Shown: positions 32,826-41,191 of the stretch, one piece after another
Numbering within the stretch: position 1 is the stretch's first letter
Layout of the letters: each line of letters starts with the position of its first letter
Assembly (NCBI GenBank): GCA_016714565.1
Contig: JADKDM010000010.1
Location: 62,001 to 126,000, forward strand
Direction of reading: 5' to 3'
Source: Candidatus Villigracilis propinquus
GTDB taxonomy: Bacteria; Chloroflexota; Anaerolineae; Anaerolineales; Villigracilaceae
DNA length: 64,000 bases
Position numbers and translations under genes: made by a program
Notes under the pieces: generated by a model
The model's input: the letters and a program-made list of their open reading frames with translations, nothing else
Told to the model about the DNA's origin: nothing
Database searches by the model: none

Positions 32826-33431
32826 ATGAACAAGAAAATTATCATTGTTGGAATATCGTCTCTGCTTGTAGTGGCGATTATGTTGTTAATTAACATCGCT
32901 TTTTTGAAGCCAGCCAGTTTCCGCGGAACTGCTTATGACGCACCGCTTCCGGTTGCGCCAGATTTTACATTGACCGATGCAAAAGGTCAGCCGGTCACCC
33001 TCAGCGAAAATGGCGGGAAGATCACTCTTTTGTTCTTTGGCTATACCTATTGCCCCGATATTTGCCCAACCACTCTCTCAGAATTAAAACTCACAATGGA
33101 AAAATTAGGCGACGACGCAGAAAATGTTCGGGTAATTTTTATCTCCGTCGACCCCGGCAGGGATACTTCCGAGTACATGCAGAAATATGTTGAACGTTTT
33201 AACTCCTCCTTTACCGGACTAAGCGGTACCGAAGAAGAACTTACCCCTATTTGGGAACAATATGGAATATTTCGGGAGGTTGTAAAACGTACTTCCGAAA
33301 CGAATTACATCATTAACCATACCGCCCGCGTATTCCTTGTCGACACAAATGGAAATCTTCGCCTATCCTTCGGATTCCAAACTCCCCCTGAAGACATAGC
33401 TCATGACATTGAGATCATCCTCGGTGAATAA
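32826..33431 (+). CDS. SCO1/SenC family copper chaperone
   Basis: A 201-residue membrane-anchored thioredoxin-fold protein (anchor residues 5-26) that delivers copper to the CuA site of subunit II. The copper ligands C76 and C80 (YCPDIC) and H165 (NHTARVF) are all present. The start at 32826 follows GGAG; a longer frame from 32772 runs through the leader hairpin and is rejected. It begins the second cox transcription unit. Confidence 0.93.
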   Translation: MNKKIIIVGISSLLVVAIMLLINIAFLKPASFRGTAYDAPLPVAPDFTLTDAKGQPVTLSENGGKITLLFFGYTYCPDICPTTLSELKLTMEKLGDDAENVRVIFISVDPGRDTSEYMQKYVERFNSSFTGLSGTEEELTPIWEQYGIFREVVKRTSETNYIINHTARVFLVDTNGNLRLSFGFQTPPEDIAHDIEIILGE

Positions 33432-33433
33432 CC

Positions 33434-33928
33434 ATGCAAAAAAATTTTGTTATAAAACGCATTCTCTATTCCATGCTGGCCGGGCTTCTTTTTGGCCTTG
33501 TTTTTAGTGAAGTAACATTTCTGTTTGTTGGCGAAACGGCCCGGGAGCCAAAGATAATCCAGGTCACCATCCCTGCTGGTACCGCAGAACTCGTTGCTCA
33601 CGGCGAACAGCCGCCTTCCGTTCCGCAGGATATGACGTTTGTAGTCGGAGACACTTTGGATGTGATCAATCAGGATAAGGTGGATCACCAGATCGGCCCG
33701 CTGTGGATTCCCGCAGGAACCTCCGCCAGCCTCGTGCTTGGCAAACCGGAAAGCCTTGCGTATGAATGTTCGTTTCAAGCTGACAATTACATCGGTCTTG
33801 ATGTGCGCCAGCCATTGACACTTTTCACCCGTGCCTACGGGATCCTGTTTGCGGGCATCCCCATGGGGATTTTGCTTTCGATCTACATGGTGATCCTGCC
33901 TTCAAAGAAAAAAAATGATGCTACTTAG
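33434..33928 (+). CDS. membrane-anchored cupredoxin-like protein
   Basis: A 164-residue protein with a membrane segment at each end (about 10-32 and 133-156) and a beta-rich cupredoxin-like middle (40-125). H85 (DHQIGPLWIPAG) and C112 (YECSFQ) sit where plastocyanin-type copper ligands would lie, but the third ligand is not obvious. It lies between SCO1 and SURF1, three bases after the former, so a role in oxidase copper assembly is likely. The 3' end overlaps SURF1 by 14 bases. Confidence 0.7.
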   Translation: MQKNFVIKRILYSMLAGLLFGLVFSEVTFLFVGETAREPKIIQVTIPAGTAELVAHGEQPPSVPQDMTFVVGDTLDVINQDKVDHQIGPLWIPAGTSASLVLGKPESLAYECSFQADNYIGLDVRQPLTLFTRAYGILFAGIPMGILLSIYMVILPSKKKNDAT

Positions 33929-34649
33929 GAAAATGTTCAGCCTTAAGTGGCTCCTCGCCACATTGCTTGTTTTTCTTGGCACTGCCCTGTGTATCCGGCT
34001 TGGCATCTGGCAATTGGACAGGCTCGACCAGCGCCGCGCCTTCAATGCGCAGGTTGAATCAATGCGCGCAGCAGAGCCGCTGGATCTGAACAACGAGCTG
34101 CCTGAAAATATTGCCACGATGGAATGGCGCGCTGTTACCGTCACTGGTGAATATAATTTTGAGAATCAGATCGCTTTGCGGAATCAATACCTCGGCGATC
34201 AATATGGATACCACCTCGTCACGCCTCTTTTCTTTAATGGGACGGTTGTTCTGGTGGACCGCGGCTTTATCCCCGCTGATGGGAATGCCGATCCCGCTAA
34301 TTGGCGTAAGTACGATGAAGACGGCGTTGTCACTGTCACGGGGCAGATCCGGCTTGGGAACGCCAAACCAGCTTTGGGCGGAGTCGCAGATGCGCTGCCT
34401 GAGAACGGGGAAATGCTTTTCGTGTGGAACAATTTCAATTTGGAGCAAATTGCCGCGCAGTTGGAATTTCCCATTTTGAATGTTTATATTCAGCCGAATG
34501 TGGAAATCAGCGATACAATACCGCCGATCCCGTATCAGCCGGTTGTGGAGATTACCGAAGGCTCGCATTTTGGGTATGCCTTGCAGTGGTTTACGTTTGC
34601 GGCAATTTTATTCATCGGGTATCCGTTTTATTTGAGAAAGCAGGACTAG
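33915..34649 (+). CDS. SURF1 family oxidase assembly protein
   Basis: A 244-residue protein with a membrane helix at each end and the SURF1 signatures LGIWQLDRLDQRRAFN near the N-terminus, the central VLVDRGFIP, and a C-terminal HFGYALQWFTFA. It helps insert heme a into subunit I. The start is uncertain: ATG 33915 overlaps the upstream gene, and ATG 33933 after AGGAAA is an alternative. Confidence 0.92.
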   Translation: MMLLRKMFSLKWLLATLLVFLGTALCIRLGIWQLDRLDQRRAFNAQVESMRAAEPLDLNNELPENIATMEWRAVTVTGEYNFENQIALRNQYLGDQYGYHLVTPLFFNGTVVLVDRGFIPADGNADPANWRKYDEDGVVTVTGQIRLGNAKPALGGVADALPENGEMLFVWNNFNLEQIAAQLEFPILNVYIQPNVEISDTIPPIPYQPVVEITEGSHFGYALQWFTFAAILFIGYPFYLRKQD

Positions 34650-34654
34650 TGAAT

Positions 34655-35971
34655 ATGAAGTATTCCTTGAAGTCATCCTTTTCCCGTTTGGTGTTGGCTT
34701 TGTTTGTGATGGTCTTTTTGTTGACCGTTATCGGGCGCATTGTGACAGTGACCGGAGCATGGGCGTATTGCACAGGCTGGCCGGTGTGCGTGCCCACAAA
34801 CCCGATGGGATATTTGAAACTTTTACACCTCACATTGGTGGGCGTGGCTTCTATATTCATGGCTTTGGTGTGGCGAAAGGCATGGAGTGAGCAGCGTGAA
34901 CAGAATCTGCTTTTACCGCTGACCACTGTGACCGGCGTGTTGTTTTTGGGACAGGCTTTTGTAGGCGCTATTGAAGTAACTCGCTTCTATCCTTTGCATT
35001 TGGTAGTGCTGCATGGGTTGACCGCAATCGCATTATGGATATCGCTTGCTTTCCTTGTTTTTTTCTCCGGTGTGCTTGCGCAGGATAAAGTTGTTGTTGA
35101 GAAATTTTCGTTTCGTCAGCGTGTGAAGGATTTCTTCATTCTGTCCAAGCCGTTGATCGTGGCTTTGCTTTTGGTTACTACATATAGCGGGCTTGTTGCA
35201 GGTTCAAAGGCATGGCCTTCCGCTTCACTGACTTTTTGGACGTTGTTAGGCGGCACCATGGCAGCGGCTGGTTCGAGCGCATTGAACCAATATATTGACC
35301 GCGAGTTGGATAAGAAAATGCAGCGCACGGCAAAGCGCCCGCTTGCAGATGGACGCTTGACTGCAGCGGAGGGGCTGTCTTATGGATTGGCTCTGTCTTT
35401 GCTCAGTTATTATGTGATGGCGGGGTTTGTCAATTTGCTGGCGGCTTTGCTTTCGCTGGTTGGCATTTTTTATTATGTACTTTTCTACAGCGTGTGGCTC
35501 AAGAAGGCCACCGTGCAGAATATTGTCATTGGCGGCGGCGCGGGTGCCATTCCACCAATGGTAGGTTGGGCGGCGGCTACGGGTCACCTTGGCCTCGCGG
35601 CGTGGATCCTGTTCGCCATTGTGTTCATGTGGACGCCTCCGCATTTCTGGGCGCTGGCAATCGTCCGCATGAAGGATTACGAAAAGGCGGGCGTGCCGAT
35701 GATGCCCGTGGTGCATGGCGAAGAACGGACGCGCAGGCATATCCTCGTTTACACCATCGAACTGATCGCGGTCACGCTGCTGCTCCCCATCTTCAACCTC
35801 GCGGGGACGGTGTACCTCGTCTCTGCCGTGGTGTTGGGCGGCTTTTTGTTGTACGCTGCTTTTCAAGTATGGAGAGTGGGTGGCAACAAAGTGGCTTGGA
35901 CGATGTACCGTTGGTCCAGCATGTATTTGATGTTCATATTTCTCGCGCTGATGATCGACGCTGTGGTGTAA
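34655..35971 (+). CDS. fused heme A synthase-like and heme O synthase (CtaA-CtaB)
   Basis: A 438-residue membrane protein. Residues 1-145 are a four-helix half-size CtaA/COX15 with cysteines C39 and C45 (YCTGWPVC) and heme-ligand histidines H58, H115 and H120. Residues about 155-438 are protoheme IX farnesyltransferase, with the prenyl-diphosphate Asp motif NQYIDRELDKKM and the second loop KDYEKAGVPMMPVVHGEE. One polypeptide could carry protoheme through heme O to heme A. The ATG at 34655 is five bases after SURF1; longer readings inside SURF1 are rejected. Confidence 0.92.
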   Translation: MKYSLKSSFSRLVLALFVMVFLLTVIGRIVTVTGAWAYCTGWPVCVPTNPMGYLKLLHLTLVGVASIFMALVWRKAWSEQREQNLLLPLTTVTGVLFLGQAFVGAIEVTRFYPLHLVVLHGLTAIALWISLAFLVFFSGVLAQDKVVVEKFSFRQRVKDFFILSKPLIVALLLVTTYSGLVAGSKAWPSASLTFWTLLGGTMAAAGSSALNQYIDRELDKKMQRTAKRPLADGRLTAAEGLSYGLALSLLSYYVMAGFVNLLAALLSLVGIFYYVLFYSVWLKKATVQNIVIGGGAGAIPPMVGWAAATGHLGLAAWILFAIVFMWTPPHFWALAIVRMKDYEKAGVPMMPVVHGEERTRRHILVYTIELIAVTLLLPIFNLAGTVYLVSAVVLGGFLLYAAFQVWRVGGNKVAWTMYRWSSMYLMFIFLALMIDAVV

Positions 35972-35989
35972 GAGAATAATTGCATAACG

Positions 35990-36023
35990 AAACTGCCCTC
36001 GAGTTTTTCGAGGGCAGTTTTTT
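35990..36023. terminator. terminator after ctaA-ctaB
   Basis: AAACTGCCCTCGA / TCGAGGGCAGTTT, a 13-bp stem with a 5-base loop and T-tail, lies between convergent genes. Confidence 0.9.
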
Positions 36024-36041
36024 GTGTGTCAAAGCATGGCG

Positions 36042-37511
36042 CTATTTTCTCAAAATAACGGACGTCTCATCTTCGTACAAAACTTTCCATTGAAGCTCGT
36101 CTGTCAGGGTGGCTGCAAGATTGGAGTCTGAAGGGATGAGCACCCATTCAATATCATATTGTTGAAATATATTTTCCCATCCCGGCAGGAGGTCTATGAC
36201 GGTTTCGTATTTCATGGTTATTTCACCTGTTATGTCTGCGACGCTGTCTGTAAAGGCAAGTTGTTCGGGATACAGGTTGAAAGTAATATATCCACCCCAG
36301 TTCAAGTAATTGAACATTTTTCCCGCTTGTGGGTTTTCTTTCAGCCAGGCCACTGCACCAACAGGGAATTTTTCAGGGTCGAATTGGTAAAGTTTGGAAG
36401 CAGCAGCAGAAGAGAGCACGAGCATACCCAGAACCAAAGTAGAAACGATAACCCAAAAGAATCCATTGATCTGGCTTTCAATTCGATGCAGATTGGATTC
36501 AAGCCTGAAGAGGAGTGGAATACTGTTGAAGGTACTAATGGTTTCGGCCAGCACAAAGGGAGCCACAATCCCGTACAGGTGAATATTCCGAAAGGCGATC
36601 AGGGTCATGGCGGTAAAGCCTGCCAGCAGCAATCCCTGTCCGGAGGATATTCTTTCTTTTTTGATGGCGAGCAAAAATATGGAAATAACGATCAGCCCTA
36701 AAAGCACACGCATTTCAGGCATCTGAAAGTTTGGCGGGTTCGCTTCCAACATACGGGACATTAAGTATTGGTTGTTCACGAATCCGAAGATGCTTTTCCA
36801 GGATCCGATGCCGCCCGGGTTCAGTACACTGACGAGGATGGAAAGGATGAGAACCAACCAAAGATTCTTCCCGGCCTGTTTGTTGACGCTGGCGTCATCC
36901 AAGACAAGGTCAACAAGCCAGCCAACCGCATAAGCAAATAGTACCAATATCCCCGCGATGAATATGCCGTGCGTATTGCTCCAAAGCAGCATGAAGGCAG
37001 GGAATATCCAAATGGAGATCTTTTCTCCGCGCCGCAGTTTGTCTGCCCAAATGAGCCAAATGGATAAGAACAACATTGAGATCAGGTGTGGGCGGGTGAC
37101 CCAATTCAACGAGGTGGCGAGCGCGCCCCATCCCACCAGGAAAAATGCCCCCAGCCTGTTTTGGAAGCGAGTCGTCACGGACTGATAGATCAGATAGAAG
37201 GTGCTGGCAAGTGCGAACGCCGAAAAAAGAACAATTCCTTTTAACCCCACGAATTTATAAATACCATAGTAAACAACATCCGCCAGCCATTCGTGGGTAA
37301 CATAATGCCTGCCGAGGTATGGATAAATGAATAATTCCGTGGCGGGGACACTTCCCGTTTGCAAAATATATTTGCCCATCACCAAATGACGGGGCAGATC
37401 GCCATCCAGGTTAAGCATACGATTGCCCAATAATAATACGGCGAAAAATAGTGCGATGAAAAAGATATCCTGAATGCGTGGGAGTAGACTGAAACGTGGG
37501 AGAGTTTTCAT
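36042..37511 (-). CDS. GT-C-like multi-spanning membrane protein
   Basis: A 489-residue protein with about 11 membrane helices and a soluble C-terminal domain of about 90 residues. The first periplasmic loop holds an acidic pair (D36, D38 in LDGDLPRH), and later loops hold HEWLAD and WSNTHG, the layout of GT-C lipid-sugar glycosyltransferases. No exact family is recognised. It follows a GT39-like gene by 12 bases. Confidence 0.75.
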   Translation of the reverse strand: MKTLPRFSLLPRIQDIFFIALFFAVLLLGNRMLNLDGDLPRHLVMGKYILQTGSVPATELFIYPYLGRHYVTHEWLADVVYYGIYKFVGLKGIVLFSAFALASTFYLIYQSVTTRFQNRLGAFFLVGWGALATSLNWVTRPHLISMLFLSIWLIWADKLRRGEKISIWIFPAFMLLWSNTHGIFIAGILVLFAYAVGWLVDLVLDDASVNKQAGKNLWLVLILSILVSVLNPGGIGSWKSIFGFVNNQYLMSRMLEANPPNFQMPEMRVLLGLIVISIFLLAIKKERISSGQGLLLAGFTAMTLIAFRNIHLYGIVAPFVLAETISTFNSIPLLFRLESNLHRIESQINGFFWVIVSTLVLGMLVLSSAAASKLYQFDPEKFPVGAVAWLKENPQAGKMFNYLNWGGYITFNLYPEQLAFTDSVADITGEITMKYETVIDLLPGWENIFQQYDIEWVLIPSDSNLAATLTDELQWKVLYEDETSVILRK

Positions 37512-37523
37512 GCGGTCTTGTGC

Positions 37524-39026
37524 CTATGGTGAAATTCTGCTGTAAAGATAAATGGTTATGCCGTCCTGTTTTTTTATGGACTGGAGCGTGAATTGCGAAT
37601 CCAGATATTCCAGATGCGGATGATTCGAGTATTCGCCTTCCGTGTATTCGTCTATCGATTTTTGGTAAATAATAAACCAGATGCGGAAAAAGTTTGCGGT
37701 TGCGGTGCTAATGTCTTCGTATTCCGTCAAATTCAATATTTCCTGGGTGGCGGGGGCGAGCGTATCCACTGTGGTGCCGGGCGGGTCGATAATATATCCC
37801 TGGGGCAAACCGGAGTTGAAGTAAAGAGATGGCAGATAGGATAGCTTACTCGAATGAATCACCACATCACCCGCTTGGAATTCGCTGGTGATCGTTTTGT
37901 TGATTATGTCGAATGGGCCGTAGGGAAAATTTTTATAAGTTATGTGCTGGGAAAACCCAAGGATCGAACCGGCAGCAATAAAGAACGCCATTAGCATTTG
38001 GATCGGTCGCGGGGCTTTTGTTTGGGTTAATGTCCATGCCAGCCAGATGCAAAAAATTGCGTGGGAGGGGAGCAGCGCGCGTTCGATGTACACTGGAACA
38101 AATTGTGAGATCAGCCAAAGCAGGAGGGGCGGCGTGAATGCGAGGTAGACCAGCCAAATCCCACGGTTCGATGCGGGTGCTTTTGCTTTTCCAGCGAGGA
38201 CCGTTTGGAAGGCCGCCAAAGTGATCGTGAAAGTGGCGAGCAGTAGCCCCGGCACAAGCATGTTATTTGGCAATGGCATGTTGGGAAGATAATAAAGAAA
38301 AAGAGTGAATATTTTTTCCAGGCCTGGCCGTTCGACCCAATAAGAAGCGCTCACTTTTGAGAATTGCGCCGGCAGATGGATCGCCCAGGGGAGGTACATG
38401 ATGATCGAGACGAGGCCAGCCGCGGTTAAAGAGCGAAGCGTTTTCCAATCCTTTTGAAAGAGTGGAGTGAGCGCGAGGGGAATCAAATAGAAAGCGGCAA
38501 GGTTGTGTGTGTATTGCGCCAGCGCGCTGGATAGGGCGAAAACTCCCCACCATTTCCAATTGTCTGCCCGCGCGCGAAGGAATGCGAAAGTAGACAGGAG
38601 CAGCAACATCGCGAGTAAGCCGTACATGCGGATCTCCTGTGCAAAGTGGACTTGGAATGGCAGGGTGGCAAATATGGCGGCGGCGAGAAGCGCGGTTTTT
38701 CCATCGAACAATAATTCGGCGATCTTATAAATTAATGCAAGCGAAATGAGGCTGATGGCAATGGAGAGTGCCCTTGCGGCAAAGATGGAATTTCCGAAAA
38801 TATTTATCCACACCCACAACAGGCTGTAATACCCAAGGGGGTGAATATCTGCCGAGCCTGTGCCTGTTTCACTCAAAGTTCCGTAGATCATGGCCTCAGG
38901 CCCTTTTTCAGAGAACAGAACTGAAAACGCCTCGTCGTACCAGATCGGACGGGAGATAATTCCCGTGGTTCTGAGGACGATTGCAAGCAGCAGGATTAAT
39001 ACGAATTTTTTTCCAGTGTTGGACAT
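37524..39026 (-). CDS. GT39/ArnT-like glycosyltransferase
   Basis: A 500-residue membrane protein with about 11-12 helices. D31-E32 in WYDEAFS is the canonical GT-C catalytic motif and the DIHPLGYY loop is also typical. It would transfer a sugar from a polyprenyl-phosphate donor to an envelope acceptor. It is the first gene of a two-gene unit with the next membrane protein. Confidence 0.85.
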   Translation of the reverse strand: MSNTGKKFVLILLLAIVLRTTGIISRPIWYDEAFSVLFSEKGPEAMIYGTLSETGTGSADIHPLGYYSLLWVWINIFGNSIFAARALSIAISLISLALIYKIAELLFDGKTALLAAAIFATLPFQVHFAQEIRMYGLLAMLLLLSTFAFLRARADNWKWWGVFALSSALAQYTHNLAAFYLIPLALTPLFQKDWKTLRSLTAAGLVSIIMYLPWAIHLPAQFSKVSASYWVERPGLEKIFTLFLYYLPNMPLPNNMLVPGLLLATFTITLAAFQTVLAGKAKAPASNRGIWLVYLAFTPPLLLWLISQFVPVYIERALLPSHAIFCIWLAWTLTQTKAPRPIQMLMAFFIAAGSILGFSQHITYKNFPYGPFDIINKTITSEFQAGDVVIHSSKLSYLPSLYFNSGLPQGYIIDPPGTTVDTLAPATQEILNLTEYEDISTATANFFRIWFIIYQKSIDEYTEGEYSNHPHLEYLDSQFTLQSIKKQDGITIYLYSRISP

Positions 39027-39053
39027 TGAAATATTTTACCTTCAAAGGAATCA

Positions 39054-39083
39054 AAAAAGCGTCACTGAATTGTGACGCTTTTT
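39054..39083 (-). terminator. rpoD terminator
   Basis: AAAAAGCGTCAC / GTGACGCTTTTT stem with a 6-base loop; the minus strand continues into a T-run. It separates rpoD from the glycosyltransferase genes. Confidence 0.88.
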
Positions 39084-39090
39084 AGGAATT

Positions 39091-40305
39091 CTATTCGCCG
39101 AGATAATCGCGCAATTTTCTGCGGATGGACGGGTGACGCAAGCGGCTGAGTGCCTGTGCTTCGATCTGGCGGACACGCTCGCGGGTGACGCCCATTTTGC
39201 GGCCCACTTCTTCGAGGGTGTACGCCTGACCGTCGAGCAGGCCGTAGCGTAATTGCAAAATACGCACTTCACGCGGAGGCAGACCGTTCAACACTTCGCC
39301 GAGGTGTTCACGCAGAAGGTTATAGGTGGCGGTGTCGTCGGGCGGGGGAGCCTCGTCGTCTTCAATGAAGTCGCCGAGCACCGAATCTTCTTCATCATCG
39401 GTTGGGGTTTCCAACGAGAGCGGACGGCGCGCCACCTGGATCATGTTCTCGACCTTCTTGGGCGGCACATCCAATGCGACGGCTAATTCGTCCACGCTTG
39501 GTTCGCGTCCGAGGCGCTGGGTGAGCTGATGCTGCACGCGCAGGAGCTTGTTGATCTGGTCGCCCATGTGGACCGGCACGCGGATGGTGCGTCCCTGGTC
39601 GGCAATGGCGCGGGTAACAGCCTGACGGATCCACCACGTCGCGTACGTGGAGAATTTATGTCCGCGGCGATAATCGAACTTTTTGGTCGCGCGGATAAGA
39701 CCGATGTTGCCTTCCTGAATTAGATCAAGAAAGGGCACACCGCGTCCCATGTATTTCTTGGCAACCGAGATTACCAAACGGGAGTTCGCTGTGATGAGAT
39801 GTTCGCGCGCGCCCCAACCATCTTCAATGGACTGACGCAGGTCCAGCCTGCGTTTGGGAACCACATTCCCGTGAGCAAGTTCCTCGCGGGCGGTACGTCC
39901 ACGCTCGATGCGCTGGGCGAGCTGCACTTCTTCCACAGCCGTCAACAGCGGCACACGGCTGACCTCTTTGAGGTACAAGCCGATGGTATCGTCCGTATCA
40001 ATGTTTGCCAGATAATCGTCAAGGGCAAGATCTGGTTCAGGTTCGGCTTCGCCGCTTTCTTCCACAGCCACCAATTCATCCTCGGTGGGCTCGGGGGTCA
40101 CGGTATCTTCCATGAATGGAATACCCGCACTTAACAACGCTGAGAAGGCTTCTTCCAGTTGTTCAACATCTTGCTCTGCTTCGGGGAAGAAGTGCAGGAT
40201 ATCATCCAGAGTTACATAAGATTTTTGGCGGCCCAGTTCAATAAGCCGCGCTATTGCAGGAAATTCGTCTTCGTCGTCAACAATCAAAATTTTCTCTACA
40301 TCCAT
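39091..40305 (-). CDS. rpoD: RNA polymerase primary sigma factor
   Basis: A 404-residue sigma-70. The acidic N-terminus (region 1.1-like) is followed by region 1.2 (DDTIGLYLKEVSRVPLL), region 2 with DLIQEGNIGLIRATKKFDYR and TYATWWIRQAVTRAI, region 3, and region 4.2 with the helix-turn-helix LEEVGRKMGVTRERVRQIE. It would recognise TTGACA/TATAAT promoters, in line with the perfect promoter at 16204-16232. Confidence 0.95.
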   Translation of the reverse strand: MDVEKILIVDDEDEFPAIARLIELGRQKSYVTLDDILHFFPEAEQDVEQLEEAFSALLSAGIPFMEDTVTPEPTEDELVAVEESGEAEPEPDLALDDYLANIDTDDTIGLYLKEVSRVPLLTAVEEVQLAQRIERGRTAREELAHGNVVPKRRLDLRQSIEDGWGAREHLITANSRLVISVAKKYMGRGVPFLDLIQEGNIGLIRATKKFDYRRGHKFSTYATWWIRQAVTRAIADQGRTIRVPVHMGDQINKLLRVQHQLTQRLGREPSVDELAVALDVPPKKVENMIQVARRPLSLETPTDDEEDSVLGDFIEDDEAPPPDDTATYNLLREHLGEVLNGLPPREVRILQLRYGLLDGQAYTLEEVGRKMGVTRERVRQIEAQALSRLRHPSIRRKLRDYLGE

Positions 40306-40410
40306 TTACCAATCCAACTTTCGATTATATTTACCTGAATTAGAATACACTTTTTTGAATCGAAAAGCAATACCCTCACAACTTTCAGATGCTTTGCAAT
40401 GCAATTGTAT

Positions 40411-40446
40411 TACGGCTGTCCAGAAATATATTTCTGAACAGCCGTA
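40411..40446. repeat. 36-nt hairpin between rpoD and the DUF4340 gene
   Basis: A 17-bp stem (TACGGCTGTCCAGAAAT and near-complement, one mismatch) with a 2-base loop and no T-tail. It is 34 bases beyond the DUF4340 stop, so it may protect that mRNA's 3' end. Confidence 0.6.
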
Positions 40447-40479
40447 CGTTTCGCAGTTCGTTTCCCCTATATAAACCCG

Positions 40480-41181
40480 TTAAGGCGTCGGGGTTGCGGA
40501 TGGTTCAGGTGACGGAACAGGCGTCGGCGTGGAGGGAAGCGCGGTTGGGGTGGGGGTATTCAAATAAGGCGGGAATAGGGCAAGGCTGGTCAGCGCATCA
40601 ATGCTGCTCAATCCAACGATCACCATCTTCTCACCGTCCACGCGCACATAATAGCCGCTGTTTGTAGGGGTGGCATCGCCTACTTCAAGCTTGCTGGTTT
40701 TTCCTTCTGCAAATGTGACCGTGATTAAATAGGCTGGCGTATCGAAACCAAAGATGGATGGGTCGGCATCATTGATCTCGCTGATGATCCTCAAAGCGGT
40801 GACCTGGGATGCCGCCGCCTCGACCGCGCCCTGGTTTGCTTCTGTTTCGAAGGGCAGTTCCACCGCCCAGGCACCGTCCGCATTACGCGCTACTTTGACA
40901 GTTTCGCCATCGGTCGGTTTGATCTCAATACCGGAAACGGCACTGTCTACTCCAAAGATGAAGGCGGGTTCGGTGGTGGCGGTCACTTCTGTGTCAGCAG
41001 CGGTTTCCTTGTTTTTGTTGATTAAATACGCACCGCCGATCAGTGCAGCCAATAACAGCACAGATATCCATGTGCCTGCGCGGAAGACCGGCTTTGTTGG
41101 CTTTGGCGCAGGCGCTTCCTTGCGAACAGCCCGTGCTTTTTTGGGGGCTGATTTTTTAGGTGTTGATGTTGTTTTGCTGGC
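40480..41181 (-). CDS. DUF4340 domain protein of the Gld-type ABC cluster
   Basis: A 233-residue protein with a basic Lys/Ala-rich N-terminus, one membrane helix (about 35-55), a DUF4340 domain (to about 200), and a Pro/Thr tail. DUF4340 proteins accompany GldG-type genes, probably as an accessory on the outer face. It begins 10 bases after the GldG gene; the longer frame to 41241 overlaps that gene and is rejected. Confidence 0.85.
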   Translation of the reverse strand, partial: ASKTTSTPKKSAPKKARAVRKEAPAPKPTKPVFRAGTWISVLLLAALIGGAYLINKNKETAADTEVTATTEPAFIFGVDSAVSGIEIKPTDGETVKVARNADGAWAVELPFETEANQGAVEAAASQVTALRIISEINDADPSIFGFDTPAYLITVTFAEGKTSKLEVGDATPTNSGYYVRVDGEKMVIVGLSSIDALTSLALFPPYLNTPTPTALPSTPTPVPSPEPSATPTP

Positions 41182-41191
41182 CATAATTCTG

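Noticed and set aside
34424..34654. Upstream extension of CtaA-CtaB within SURF1
   Set aside because: It lies wholly inside SURF1 in another frame; ATG 34655 fits the CtaA N-terminus.
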